DNA from: Actinoplanes sp. TFC3
Lineage (GTDB): Bacteria; Actinomycetota; Actinomycetes; Mycobacteriales; Micromonosporaceae
Length of the DNA stretch: 64,000 nucleotides
Assembly: GCF_001553785.1 (NCBI RefSeq)
Contig: NZ_LOJP01000001.1
Coordinates: 2,281,969-2,345,968 of the forward strand
Direction of reading: 5' to 3'
In this document: piece by piece, positions 49,003 to 58,116 of the stretch
Layout: every line of letters starts with the position of its first letter
Position numbering within the stretch: position 1 is the first letter of the stretch
Translations under genes and position numbers: made by a program
Notes under the pieces: generated by a model
What the model was told of the DNA's origin: nothing
The model's database searches: none
What the model saw: only the letters and a program-made list of their open reading frames with translations

Positions 49003-50387
49003 TGCTCGCCGGGTTGCTGGCTGCCGCGGCGCTGGCGGTCATGACGTCCGGGATCTGCTTTCCGCTGACGTACCTCGTGGTCATGCTGTGCCTCATCCCG
49101 ATCGGCATCCTGGTGCTGGCCTGGCTGGCCCTGCACCGCCGGGTCCCAGCCCTGACAACCAGGAACCTCTACAAGATCGCCGCGCTGTGGTCGTTGCCCC
49201 TGGCGGTGGCGCGACCGCTGTTCAGCCTGGACGTGTGGAGTTACCTGGCGCAGGGGCTCATCGCGGCCAAGGGACTGGATCCGTACGTTCTCGGGCCGGT
49301 GCAGGCGCTGGGCCCGGACTCGATCGTGACCCAGCACGTCAGTCCGTACTGGGTCAGCACCCCGGCACCCTACGGCCCGATCTGGATGGCCCTGTCTCGG
49401 GCGGTCGCCGAGGTCGCCGGCGACAGCATCGTCCCCAGCGTGGTGCTGTACCGGGTGGCCGCGCTGGCCGGCGTGCTCCTGATCGGCTGGGCGCTGCCCC
49501 GGCTCGCACTGCGCGGCGGGGTGGCACCGGGGTACGCGCTATGGCTGGGCCTGCTCAACCCGCTCGTGCTCTGGCACCTCGTTTCCGGCGTCCACAACGA
49601 CGCGCTCATGCTCGGCCTGATGCTCGCCGGCCTGGAACTGGCCCTCAGCAACGCCGGTCGGGGCAGGGTCGCCGCGGGCGTGGCGTTGCTGACGGTTGCG
49701 GCCTGCGTCAAGGTCGTGGCCGTGGCCGCGATCTGTTGCGTGGCCGTCGACGTGGCGCACCGCCGGGGCCGGTTCCTGCGCCCGTTCCTGCCCGTGGTGC
49801 TCGGTGCCACCGCCGGTGTGGTGGCGCTGTCCGCGGTGGGTGGGTTCGGCTGGATCACCGCCCTGCGCGGCAGCACCACCGTCTACAGCTGGATGTCGCC
49901 GACCACCGGCACCGGCATGCTGATCGGCAAGATCTTCGGTGCGCACCTCACCGCACCGGCGGTCGGCGCGCTCAACGTGATCGGCGCGATGGTGCTGGTA
50001 GTCGTGGGACTGCGGTTGCTGGTGAGCGTGCATCGCGGCCGGATCAGCGGGCTGCGAGCCGTCGGCCTGATCTTCGCTGTCGCGGTGATGTGCGGTCCGG
50101 TCGTACAGCCGTGGTATCTGCTCTGGGCTTTGCTGCCCCTGGCCGTGACCGCGCGGAGTGAGCGGGAACGCTTGGTGTTGATCGGCATCAGCGCGGTGGT
50201 GGCACTGATGACGCCGCCAATCGCTACGGCGGCCGAACACCTGGTGGCGGGCTACATCGTCGCCACCACGGTGATTGTGGGGATCACCGGTGCAGTGCTG
50301 CTGACTGGGCGTGGGCGAGCTTTCCGGCTGAGCCAGCAACGCGCCGCGTCCACCGTACCGTCCGATCAAGGATGCCCGTCGCCATGA
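49002..50387 (+). CDS. mptB: Polyprenol-phosphomannose-dependent alpha-1,6-mannosyltransferase (MptB family)
   Basis: A 461-residue GT-C membrane glycosyltransferase with about 12 hydrophobic segments. The early loop RPLFSLDVWSYLAQG holds the catalytic-type Asp, followed by KGLDPYVLGPVQALGPDSIV, TPAPYGPIWM and VSGVHNDALMLGLMLAG, the signatures of MptA/MptB. The enzyme adds alpha-1,6-mannose from polyprenyl-phosphomannose to envelope glycolipids. GTG 49002 is taken as start (TAGTG with the HTH gene); ATG 48948 is possible. The 3' end overlaps the convergent PAP2 gene by 104 bp. Confidence 0.85.
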   Translation: MLAGLLAAAALAVMTSGICFPLTYLVVMLCLIPIGILVLAWLALHRRVPALTTRNLYKIAALWSLPLAVARPLFSLDVWSYLAQGLIAAKGLDPYVLGPVQALGPDSIVTQHVSPYWVSTPAPYGPIWMALSRAVAEVAGDSIVPSVVLYRVAALAGVLLIGWALPRLALRGGVAPGYALWLGLLNPLVLWHLVSGVHNDALMLGLMLAGLELALSNAGRGRVAAGVALLTVAACVKVVAVAAICCVAVDVAHRRGRFLRPFLPVVLGATAGVVALSAVGGFGWITALRGSTTVYSWMSPTTGTGMLIGKIFGAHLTAPAVGALNVIGAMVLVVVGLRLLVSVHRGRISGLRAVGLIFAVAVMCGPVVQPWYLLWALLPLAVTARSERERLVLIGISAVVALMTPPIATAAEHLVAGYIVATTVIVGITGAVLLTGRGRAFRLSQQRAASTVPSDQGCPSP

Positions 50388-51000
50388 TCCAGACGCACGT
50401 GATGCCGTTGAGGAACGAAGCGGTCACGTCAGTGGGGTGATGCATGCCGCGGTAGAGACGCCCAAGCGCCACTCCGACCGGTACGAGCACAAGCACCCAG
50501 CACAGCGACTTGAGCCAGGCCCGGGTCGTCAGCGTCGCCAGCACCAGCGCCATGCCGACGTAGAGTGCCACCGCGGCCGACGTGTGCCCGGACGGGAAGC
50601 TCGACGTGGGCGGGGAGGAGTCCAGGTGGCTGACCTCGGGGCGGTGCCGGTCGATGACCAGCGTGGTGAAGAAGAACACGAGGGCCTGGGCGCTGACCGC
50701 GGCGCACAGGAACAGCGGCTCGCGCCAGCGCTTCAAGGTCAGGCGCAGGATGATCGCCACGACCGTGGTCACGCCGATGATCACCGGAGTGCTGCCGATC
50801 GTGCTGAAGACGTACGAGATGTCGTTGCCCAGGGTCTCGCGATGCGCGGCGAAATCGCGGTTGACCGTGTCCTCGACGGTGAAGGGCCACAGGTGCTGCA
50901 GCACCTTGGTGATCAGCAGTCCCAGCCCCACCATGATGGCGAAGAGAACGAGCACCGGGGCGAAGATCCGCTTGAGAAATTGCACCACGACATCCGACAT
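50284..51000 (-). CDS. PAP2 family membrane phosphatase
   Basis: A 238-residue phosphatidic acid phosphatase-like membrane protein with six helices. The three catalytic motifs are present: TTLVIDRHRPEVSHL (KxxxxxxRP-like), SFPSGHTSAAVALY and GRLYRGMHHPTDVTAS. Such enzymes dephosphorylate lipid pyrophosphates, for example undecaprenyl-PP, or phosphatidic acid. Start ATG 51000. A second PAP2 gene lies 10 bp upstream on the same strand, so both are probably in one transcript. Confidence 0.9.
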   Translation of the reverse strand: MSDVVVQFLKRIFAPVLVLFAIMVGLGLLITKVLQHLWPFTVEDTVNRDFAAHRETLGNDISYVFSTIGSTPVIIGVTTVVAIILRLTLKRWREPLFLCAAVSAQALVFFFTTLVIDRHRPEVSHLDSSPPTSSFPSGHTSAAVALYVGMALVLATLTTRAWLKSLCWVLVLVPVGVALGRLYRGMHHPTDVTASFLNGITCVWIMATGILDRTVRWTRRVAGSAGKLAHAQSAALHR

Positions 51001-51010
51001 GGGCGCGCCA

Positions 51011-51703
51011 TTACCCGGTCGTGACTCGCGTTACTCCTTTTTCCTGCGGCACCCCCTTCTCCAGCACCGGCAGCAGCCCGCGGCGCGTGAACGCCATCGT
51101 GGTCGCCGCGATGACCGCCACCGCGAGCAGCCAGCCGGCCACCACGTCGCTGGTCCAGTGCACGCCGAGGATGATGCGGGAAATACCGGTCAGCACCGCC
51201 ACCGCCACCCCGGCCGTCCACAGCACCCATCGCCGGCGGACGAACGGCAGCAGCACCAGCACGAACACCCCGGCGGTCAGCGCCGCATTCAGCGCGTGCC
51301 CGGAGGGGAACGAGTACCCGGCGGCCCGGGCCACCGGGTCGAGCAGGTCCGGCCGGTGCCGCTCGATCAGCAGCTTGAGCAGCGCGCCGAGGATGCCGCC
51401 GGCCGCCATCGTGGTGATCACCCACATTGCCGTGCCCCGGGAGCCGCGGCGCCACAACCACACCGTCAGGATCAGCGCGGCAAGGCGCAGCGGGTTCGGG
51501 TCGAAGACGGTGGTCCACACCTTGGTGACGTCCACCCAGCCCGGGTGCCGCAGCGCCCAGTCGTGCAGCGCTGCGGTCACCGAGGCGTCGGCGTCGTGCA
51601 GCGGGCGCCAATCGCCGGCCACCAGGGCGGACAGCAGGGCGAAGGGCACCAGCACCGCGACCGCGACGGCGGCCACGGCCGGCAGCCGGGTACGCAGGTT
51701 CAT
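51011..51703 (-). CDS. PAP2 family membrane phosphatase
   Basis: A 230-residue membrane phosphatase. Motifs are KLLIERHRPDLLDP, GYSFPSGHALNAALTAGV and SRIILGVHWTSDVVAG, in the same order as in its neighbour. The sequences differ enough that this is not a recent duplication. It is first of the pair. Substrates could be C55-PP or another polyprenyl pyrophosphate used by the nearby MptB-type pathway, which is inference. Confidence 0.9.
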   Translation of the reverse strand: MNLRTRLPAVAAVAVAVLVPFALLSALVAGDWRPLHDADASVTAALHDWALRHPGWVDVTKVWTTVFDPNPLRLAALILTVWLWRRGSRGTAMWVITTMAAGGILGALLKLLIERHRPDLLDPVARAAGYSFPSGHALNAALTAGVFVLVLLPFVRRRWVLWTAGVAVAVLTGISRIILGVHWTSDVVAGWLLAVAVIAATTMAFTRRGLLPVLEKGVPQEKGVTRVTTG

Positions 51704-51737
51704 GAACGTGGGTCGTACCCCGGTTGGACGGAAATAG

Positions 51738-52043
51738 TCAGGCCACGGGCCGGACCTGGCGATGCCCGTCGGGGTAGACCTGGTGGAAGGTGATCAGCCA
51801 CGGGATTTGCTCCCGCGGGGGCACGCCGCAGCCGCGCAGGAACCCCAGCAATGTTTCCTGCCGCGGGGTGGATCCGGCGGTGATCAAGTTGTGCACCGAG
51901 GCGCGCGAGATGGGCGTGCCGGCATCGCGCGCGTGACGGGCCACGCTGTCCATGGTGTGCCGGCGCTTGGCCATCAACGCCCGCAGACGCCCGGCGAACT
52001 CGACCGGCGTAGCGGCACCGGCGGGCTCGGGAAGTGTTCTCAT
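51738..52043 (-). CDS. Helix-turn-helix protein
   Basis: A 101-residue protein with an XRE-like region, PVEFAGRLRALMAKRRHTMD and PISRASVHNLITAGSTPRQE, followed by TLLGFLRGCGVPPREQIPWL. It looks like the small DNA-binding proteins frequent in actinobacteria that carry an HTH and a short C-terminal part. Start ATG 52043. The targets are unknown. It is divergent from the reductase at 52194. Confidence 0.75.
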   Translation of the reverse strand: MRTLPEPAGAATPVEFAGRLRALMAKRRHTMDSVARHARDAGTPISRASVHNLITAGSTPRQETLLGFLRGCGVPPREQIPWLITFHQVYPDGHRQVRPVA

Positions 52044-52193
52044 GCTCCTGCCTCATGCATCGTGCGGAAAGTGAATCAGCCGCTCGATCGTCATCCGCCG
52101 GGCCGAGCCGAACAAGCACGCAGTTGCGCGCTTTTACTCAGGACTACTTGTGCGCATGGGAAATACCGCGGGCCGTGCGTGGTTGACCGGGAT

Positions 52194-52862
52194 ATGACAA
52201 CTGTTGGTTTCATCGGAAGCGGCAACATCGGCGGTACGGTCGCACGGCTGGCGGTGGCCGCCGGTTACGACGTGGTGCTGAGCAATTCGCGTGGCCCGGA
52301 GACGCTGACCGAGCTGGTCAGCGAGCTCGGCGACAAGGCGCGAGCGGCGTCGGCGCCCGAGGCGGCCACTGCGGGCGACATTGTGGTGGTGTCGGTGCCG
52401 TTCAAGGCCCACCCGGACCTGCCGATCGCCGAGCTGGCCGGCAAGGTGGTCCTCGACACGAACAACTACTACCCGCAGCGCGACGGCACCTTCGCCCAGC
52501 TCGACAACGATGAAATCACCAGCGCCGAGCTGGAGCAGCAGAAGCTCGCCGGGGCCAAGCTCGTCAAGGTGTTCAACAACATCTACTTCAAGCATCTGGG
52601 CTCGCTGGCCCGCCCGGCCGGTGCGGCGGACCGGTCGGCCCTGACAATCGCCGGGGACGACGACGCTGCCAAGCAGGCGGCCACGGAGTTCCTCGCCGCG
52701 ATCGGCTACGACACCGTTGACGTGGGCCCGCTCGCCGCGAGCTGGCGAGTGCAGCCGGGCACCCCGGCCTACAGCGCGCAGTACGGCACCTTCGAGGACC
52801 CGATGGGCACGCCCGCGCCGGTCGACAAGGTCCGGGCAGTGGTGGCCGAGGCCAAGCGTTAG
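52194..52862 (+). CDS. NADPH-dependent F420 reductase-like oxidoreductase
   Basis: A 222-residue Rossmann protein. [20 protein letters not shown] binds the nucleotide, [10 protein letters not shown] is the NADP-preferring loop after strand 2, and [14 protein letters not shown] and [14 protein letters not shown] follow. This is the layout of F420H2:NADP oxidoreductases (Fno) and of related proteins with unknown substrate. ATG 52194 is the start. Its end overlaps the convergent SARP-like gene by 4 bp. Confidence 0.85.
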   Translation: MTTVGFIGSGNIGGTVARLAVAAGYDVVLSNSRGPETLTELVSELGDKARAASAPEAATAGDIVVVSVPFKAHPDLPIAELAGKVVLDTNNYYPQRDGTFAQLDNDEITSAELEQQKLAGAKLVKVFNNIYFKHLGSLARPAGAADRSALTIAGDDDAAKQAATEFLAAIGYDTVDVGPLAASWRVQPGTPAYSAQYGTFEDPMGTPAPVDKVRAVVAEAKR

Positions 52863-55453
52863 AGCAATTCGGCGGCCGCGGCGGTTAACGCTGCCATGCC
52901 CAGCCGCTCGGCCGTCGCCCGCGCGCGTTCGGCCAGCGCCGCTGCCTGCTGGGTGTGGCCGGCTTGGCGCAGGGCGCGGGCGTGGTCGTACCGGATGCGG
53001 GCCAGAATCGGCGGTGACTCACGGGCGATGCTCGCCGCTGTGGTGAAGTCGTCGATCGCCGTCGCGGTGTCGCCCTCGGCCAGCGCGAGCAGCCCGCTGA
53101 ACCGCGCGGCCGGCCCGGCCACCGCCACCGGCCACCCGGCCAGCACCAGCTCATCGCGGTGCGGGGCCAGCATGCGCCGCAGCAACGGCAGCGCCGCCAC
53201 CGCCACCGGATCCGGGTGCAGCACCGACACCGCCTCGGCCAGCAGCGCCGCGGTCGGCGTGGTCCAGCCGTGCGCGGGCCAGTCCACGAAGTTGCGATGC
53301 GTGGCCATCAGCGCGGCCAGCCGGTCCGCGGCCTCCTCGTACCGGCCGGTGTCGCAGCAGGCCAGCACCAGCGCGGCCGGCCAGATCGGGAAGTGCGCGT
53401 CCTGCTCGATGTCGGTGGCCACGGCCTGCGCGAACAGCTCCTCGGTGCGCCCGAGCTCATGCAGCAGCCAGTACGTCTGACCCTGCCACGTCTGGCGCAA
53501 GTTGTCGGCCGGTACCACGGGTCGGGAGCGCAGCTCGTCGACGGCCTGCCGCCCCGGGCCGCACAGCCAGGCCGCCGCGCCCTCGAACGTGCCCCGCCAC
53601 AGGTGCATCGTCGTGTCCAGCACCCCTTGCAACCAGACCCCTTGCGGGCGCGGGTGCTCGGCGACCAGCTTGCGGTGATCCTTGACCGCCGCGTGCACGA
53701 GCGGCAACCCACCCAGGCGCAGGTGGTCGATGATCAGCGCGATCAGGGCTTCGCTTTCGAAGTACGGCGACCCGGCAGCGATCGCGGCCTCGCGCAGCCG
53801 TTCGGAAATGCCGGCCAGCTCCCGCGGCGGCGCGGAGTCGTAGAGCCCCCAGCGGCACTCGTTGAGCACCTCGCACCGCACCTCGGGATCTTGCTCCGGG
53901 GTGAGCGCCGCCAGCGTCTGCCGGGCCAGCTCAGGTCCGGAGGCCAGGTCGGTCGGTACGGCCATGGTGGACTTGTGCGCGAGGTGGGCCTGGAGCTGCA
54001 GACGTACCGCATCGGCATTGGCATCCAAGGCACTCAGCGCGCGGCGCAGCAGAAAGACCATTTGCTCGTCGATCAGACCCGGATCCGACCATTGCCGCGC
54101 CAGCCGGACTGCCGCCGTGGCCTGCGGTTCGGGGCGCCCGTGGGCGGCGTCATAGGCCTGGCGGTAGTGCCGGGCCGCCGCCGCGGCATCCCCGAGATCA
54201 CTGTGCGCGTCACCCAGCGTCATCAGCAACTGGATGCTCAGCGGCACTCCGGGATCGAGCCGCAACCCCGCCTCGGCCCGCTCGACGGCCGCCTGGGCAG
54301 CAAAATTCCGGCGCTCCGCCCGAGCCGCCTGCAGCATCGCCTCCGCCTCGGACACGGCATCGGTGCGTACCGTGAGGGGCCACTCCCGCAGCCGGTCCAC
54401 CACCTCGTCGAGCACCCGCCGCCCGGTCGCCCCCAGCGCCGCGGCCTCGGCGAACACCAGCGTCACCGGCATGGCACGCAACACCGGACGTAGCAACGCC
54501 TCCAGCAGCAGCACCACATCGACGGCCTTGATGGCGTCCTCGGCCACGAACCCGCTGATCATCTTGCGCTGGGCCGGGGTGATCGAGATCTGGGCCAGAT
54601 CGCGGCGCAGGTACGCCCACAGGGCCCCGGCCACCAGGCGCCACGGGTGGAAGTCGTCGTTGTGGCGGCACCGCACCATCAGCTCACCGGTCAGCGGCTG
54701 GTGCACGTCAATGCCGTACTCGTGCATGCTGATCAGGTCGAAGGCCCGCGCGGTGATCGCCGGCTCCAGGCCCTCCTTGTTGCCGTGCTCGACCAGCTCC
54801 TCGGCCGCCGCCACCCCGTCGCGGCGCAGCGTGTCCAGCACCCCGAGCAGCCACAACGCCTCGTGCCGGGGTAAGCCCCGGGCCATCGCCTGCGCGGACC
54901 ACACCGGCGCCCGCTCGTAGCGGCCCTGGATCAGCGCCGCCCGCGCCATCTGCTCGACCACTTTCTCGCGTAGCCGGCCCAACTCGGCGCGGAAGCCCCG
55001 CATGGGTTCCTCGCCGGTCCAGTCCGGACCGAACTCGGCGAACGGCTCAGCGGTCCAGCTCGCGGCGGCCTGGGTGTACTGCTGCTCGGCTTCAGCATAG
55101 TGGCCGGCTTGCAGCCGGCTCAGCACCTCGCGCGCCGAACGTTCGAAGCGGTAGGCGTCCACCGCATCGGCCGCGGCGACGAGCTGGTAGCCCCGCGACT
55201 GGCGCGCCGAGGTGATGTCCAGCCCGTGGTCGCGCAGGATCCGTCGCAGCCGGGCGATGACCGGGGCCAGCAGGGCGTCGCGGGCGGTCGGGTGTTCGGC
55301 GTCCCACAACGCTCCGAGAAACGCCTCCGGGCGCAGTGGGCCGCGGGCCGCCACGAGCACGGCAAGCGCCTTCTTCTCCTGGGCGCGCCGCAACTGCGGG
55401 ACACCGGCGACCCGGATCTGCACGTCACCGAGGACCTGGATGTCCAGGCTCAT
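52859..55453 (-). CDS. SARP-type regulator with BTAD domain
   Basis: An 864-residue regulator. The N-terminal winged helix ([20 protein letters not shown] to about residue 95) and the bacterial transcriptional activation domain (about 100-250) are as in AfsR/SARP proteins. No NB-ARC P-loop follows; the remaining 600 residues are helical repeats of TPR type, for example [20 protein letters not shown] and [21 protein letters not shown] 55453 is preferred over the upstream in-frame GTG/ATG because the winged helix starts at once. GCAAGGTC direct repeats spaced by 11 bp lie 42-60 bp upstream. Target genes are not apparent here. Confidence 0.85.
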   Translation of the reverse strand: MSLDIQVLGDVQIRVAGVPQLRRAQEKKALAVLVAARGPLRPEAFLGALWDAEHPTARDALLAPVIARLRRILRDHGLDITSARQSRGYQLVAAADAVDAYRFERSAREVLSRLQAGHYAEAEQQYTQAAASWTAEPFAEFGPDWTGEEPMRGFRAELGRLREKVVEQMARAALIQGRYERAPVWSAQAMARGLPRHEALWLLGVLDTLRRDGVAAAEELVEHGNKEGLEPAITARAFDLISMHEYGIDVHQPLTGELMVRCRHNDDFHPWRLVAGALWAYLRRDLAQISITPAQRKMISGFVAEDAIKAVDVVLLLEALLRPVLRAMPVTLVFAEAAALGATGRRVLDEVVDRLREWPLTVRTDAVSEAEAMLQAARAERRNFAAQAAVERAEAGLRLDPGVPLSIQLLMTLGDAHSDLGDAAAAARHYRQAYDAAHGRPEPQATAAVRLARQWSDPGLIDEQMVFLLRRALSALDANADAVRLQLQAHLAHKSTMAVPTDLASGPELARQTLAALTPEQDPEVRCEVLNECRWGLYDSAPPRELAGISERLREAAIAAGSPYFESEALIALIIDHLRLGGLPLVHAAVKDHRKLVAEHPRPQGVWLQGVLDTTMHLWRGTFEGAAAWLCGPGRQAVDELRSRPVVPADNLRQTWQGQTYWLLHELGRTEELFAQAVATDIEQDAHFPIWPAALVLACCDTGRYEEAADRLAALMATHRNFVDWPAHGWTTPTAALLAEAVSVLHPDPVAVAALPLLRRMLAPHRDELVLAGWPVAVAGPAARFSGLLALAEGDTATAIDDFTTAASIARESPPILARIRYDHARALRQAGHTQQAAALAERARATAERLGMAALTAAAAELL

Positions 55454-55783
55454 GACGCGGTGCGAAGCGTGCTCGGGTGCTGAGCCACGGCCGCGCAAGG
55501 TCGGTGCAAGGTCCGGCTGCGAAAGTGCAATGTCCGCCGGGGGAAGTCGGCCATACCGAAACCGTACCGGCGGTCGCAGGGCGCGGGAACACGCGGCCGG
55601 GGGGAAATGCCCCGGTGCAAGATTGCTGCCTCCGCAAGCACCGGCGGAGCGGCGCGAAGGGGCACAGGCGCGGCGTCAGCCTGGCGGGGCACGACGCCGC
55701 GCCTGCCACCTCACTATGGCAAGCCCTCACGGCCGATGCCTATCGGCTTCTCGTCCGGTAAGCCGCTCGTTGTGCGATGCCGC
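55454..55783. promoter_or_regulatory. 330-bp intergenic region with SARP-like direct repeats
   Basis: No gene is supported between the SARP-like gene and the LysR gene. GCAAGGTC occurs at 55495-55502 and 55506-55513 (11-bp period). A related GCAATGTC stands at 55527-55534, 21 bp from the second copy. Eleven-base direct repeats are the known layout of SARP sites. The rest of the stretch, about 55550-55780, shows only short GC-rich repeats that I cannot assign. Confidence 0.5.
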
Positions 55784-56629
55784 TCATATCCGGTACGCCG
55801 CTACCGCGATCTCGGCGAACGAGCGGATCAGCGGCGTCTCCCGATCAGTGCGCCAGGCCACGATGAGCTGGCTCGGTGGCATGCCGGTCAGCGGGATGCA
55901 CACCAGTTCCTCTGACGGTGTGTGGATGGCCAGCGGCGAGATGCCCACCGTGCCGTTCCAGAGGACGGCTTGCATACACTCGGCCACCGTGCGCACCACG
56001 GGACCGGCGGGCTTTCCGCCGCTCCAATACGCGCGCCACAGCGGGTCCGTACCCTCCGGTAGCTGGAACCAGGGCCGCTCCTCCAGGTCGCGCAGGCTCA
56101 GCGTGTCCTTCCCAGCAAGCGGGTCGTCGCTGCGCAGCACGGCCCCGACCGGATCCGGGCGCAGTTCCCGCACGCTGAGGCCGGCGGTGTCGAACGGTTG
56201 CTTGGTGATCGCCACGTCGGCCACGCCGGTGCGCAACCCGGCGGTCGGGTCGGTGAAATCCGCCTCGCGGAAGCGGATGGTGACAGACGGGTGAGCGCGG
56301 CGAAAGGTCGCGGCCAGCCGGCCGACAGCCTTGTCGCCGCCGCCCAGCGTGCCGATCGTCAGCGTCACCGCACCGGCCGCCGTGACCCGGGTGCGGGCCT
56401 CATCGGCGTGCGCTTGCAGGGCGATCGCCTCGGCATACAGGGTGTCGCCGGCGGCGGTGAGCTCAACACCGGCGGCGGACCGGTGCAGCAGGACGACGCC
56501 CAGGTCACTCTCCAACTGCTTGATGGCACGGCTCAGCGGCGGCTGCGTCATGTGCAACCGGTCCGCCGCCCGCCCGAAGTGCCGTTCCTCGGCGACGGCG
56601 ACGAAGTAGCGCAGCAGTCGAAGGTCCAT
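55784..56629 (-). CDS. LysR family transcriptional regulator
   Basis: A 281-residue LysR protein. The helix-turn-helix is in DLRLLRYFVAVAEERHFGRA, AADRLHMTQPPLSRAIKQLE and DLGVVLLHR. The C-terminal effector domain (about 90-280) has a typical two-lobe pattern. ATG 56629 is the start; the longer frame only shadows the neighbour. It lies 8 bp after the metallo-hydrolase gene in the same direction, so it is likely co-transcribed with it. Confidence 0.9.
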   Translation of the reverse strand: MDLRLLRYFVAVAEERHFGRAADRLHMTQPPLSRAIKQLESDLGVVLLHRSAAGVELTAAGDTLYAEAIALQAHADEARTRVTAAGAVTLTIGTLGGGDKAVGRLAATFRRAHPSVTIRFREADFTDPTAGLRTGVADVAITKQPFDTAGLSVRELRPDPVGAVLRSDDPLAGKDTLSLRDLEERPWFQLPEGTDPLWRAYWSGGKPAGPVVRTVAECMQAVLWNGTVGISPLAIHTPSEELVCIPLTGMPPSQLIVAWRTDRETPLIRSFAEIAVAAYRI

Positions 56630-56637
56630 CACCTGGC

Positions 56638-57498
56638 CTAATATGCCGTGGCGAGCGTCGGCAGGCCAGCGTACGAGCCAAGATCGTGCGAGGGAATGAT
56701 CTGCATGCGGTCCTCCAGCGCGATGACCCGGGACAGGCCCCGGCGTAGCTGCTCCCGGTCCTGATCGGCGATCGTGGCAAGCAGCCAGGGCCGCTCGACG
56801 CGCCGCTGGATACCCTCGGACTGCCACGTCAGGTCGCCGATGAAGGCGTAGCGCTGACCCGAGGGCAAGGCTACGAAGACGACCACGGAACCCTCGGTGT
56901 GCCCGCCGGCCAGTGCGATGACCACCGACCCGTCGCCGTGGACGTCGAAGGTGGACTCGAAGCCGAGGTACGGCCGCTTCTCGAAGGTGTACTCACGAAT
57001 CCGGTGCCCGCCGCTCACGGCCCGGTAGACCTTGCCGCCTGGGTGGGTGGCGGCGTACTTCAGCTCGCCAGGGTTCATCCAGAGCGGCGTGCCGGCGAGC
57101 GTGTCGAGGCCGCTGGCGTGGTCCCAGTGGGCGTGGGTGAGCACGACACCCTTCAGGCGGTTGCGGTCGTACCCGGCGGCGTCGAGTTGGTCGCTGACGG
57201 TGCTGGTGCGCTGGTGGGGGGCGCGTTCGTACCAGGGGAGCAGGGCGATGTGGCGGTCGACGTCAGCGCCGAAGCCCGCGTCGATCAGCAGGTCGCCGCG
57301 GGGGTGCTGGATGAGAACGGCCGAGGCGGCGAAGTGGCGTACATCGAAGAAGGATCCGCCTCGGACGGCGAACGCGGCGCGGGTGTCATAGGTGCCCGTG
57401 GGCAGGTGGAGGACGGCCATGTCTTCGGGCGGATCGGCCACCGGAAGCGGCCCGGTAAAGGGTTCTGACAGCGCAATCTTGGCCACGGGTTGGTTCAT
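56638..57498 (-). CDS. Metallo-beta-lactamase-fold hydrolase
   Basis: A 286-residue MBL-fold protein. The zinc motif HxHxDH is VVLTHAHWDHASG, the second His is in ALAGGHTEGSVVVF, and IGDLTWQSEG holds the bridging Asp. The pattern resembles N-acyl homoserine lactonase and related lactonases or hydrolases, but the substrate is not determined. ATG 57498 follows GTGAGG. It is upstream of the LysR gene, which may regulate it. Confidence 0.88.
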   Translation of the reverse strand: MNQPVAKIALSEPFTGPLPVADPPEDMAVLHLPTGTYDTRAAFAVRGGSFFDVRHFAASAVLIQHPRGDLLIDAGFGADVDRHIALLPWYERAPHQRTSTVSDQLDAAGYDRNRLKGVVLTHAHWDHASGLDTLAGTPLWMNPGELKYAATHPGGKVYRAVSGGHRIREYTFEKRPYLGFESTFDVHGDGSVVIALAGGHTEGSVVVFVALPSGQRYAFIGDLTWQSEGIQRRVERPWLLATIADQDREQLRRGLSRVIALEDRMQIIPSHDLGSYAGLPTLATAY

Positions 57499-57588
57499 GA
57501 CCTCACCCTGACGCCGATGTCGGGACCGCGTCCAACACCGATGTCGCAAGCCCGATACCGAGCCGGTATTTATGCTGGCCAGGTACGG

Positions 57589-58107
57589 TTAGCTGCCCAG
57601 CCGTCCGGCGACGGTCGCGGCGACCTGGACCGGTGACAGGTTCGTGGTGTCGACAACCTCTGCCTCGGCGTGCAGCCAGGTGCGCGCGGCTTCGGCGTAC
57701 AACCCCAGATGAGCCAGCCGGAAGGGCGACGCAATCGGGTGCTCACCGGCAATCCGGGCGCGCAGGGTGTCCTCGTCGGCGTGCAGCACGAAGTGCCTCA
57801 CCGCAATGGCGTGCTCGGCCAGCCCCTCGCTGATCTCGCGCCAGTACGCCTCGATGAGCACGGTCATGGGCATCACCAGGGTGCCGCCGGTGTAGTCGAG
57901 GACGCGGCGGGCGGTCTCGACCACCAGCGGGCGCCACGGCGGCCAGTGCTGGAAGTTGTCCGTCGCGGGCAGACCGGGCTTGATGTCCATCAGGGTCTCG
58001 CCGACCTTCTCGGCGTCGAACACCTGCGAATCGGGGATCAACTGCTGGACGAGGGCGCTGGTGGTCGTCTTGCCGACGCCGTGGGTGCCGTTCAGCCATA
58101 CGATCAT
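57589..58107 (-). CDS. TmrB-like P-loop kinase/ATPase
   Basis: A 172-residue P-loop protein. Walker A is WLNGTHGVGKTTTSALV. VFDAEKVGETL, FQHWPPWRPLV, GTLVMPMTVLIEAYW and FVLHADEDTLRARI match Bacillus TmrB, which gives tunicamycin resistance, and similar small kinases. It could protect against a nucleoside antibiotic or phosphorylate a small metabolite. It starts at ATG 58107, ten bases past the TgpA-type gene stop, and may be the last gene of that operon. Confidence 0.75.
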   Translation of the reverse strand: MIVWLNGTHGVGKTTTSALVQQLIPDSQVFDAEKVGETLMDIKPGLPATDNFQHWPPWRPLVVETARRVLDYTGGTLVMPMTVLIEAYWREISEGLAEHAIAVRHFVLHADEDTLRARIAGEHPIASPFRLAHLGLYAEAARTWLHAEAEVVDTTNLSPVQVAATVAGRLGS

Positions 58108-58116
58108 GAGCCGACG

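Noticed and set aside
55450..55730. Minus-strand ORFs of 80-101 codons between the SARP-like and LysR genes
   Set aside because: Arg/Pro/Ala-rich sequences in several frames with no ribosome site or family; the direct repeats fit a promoter region better.
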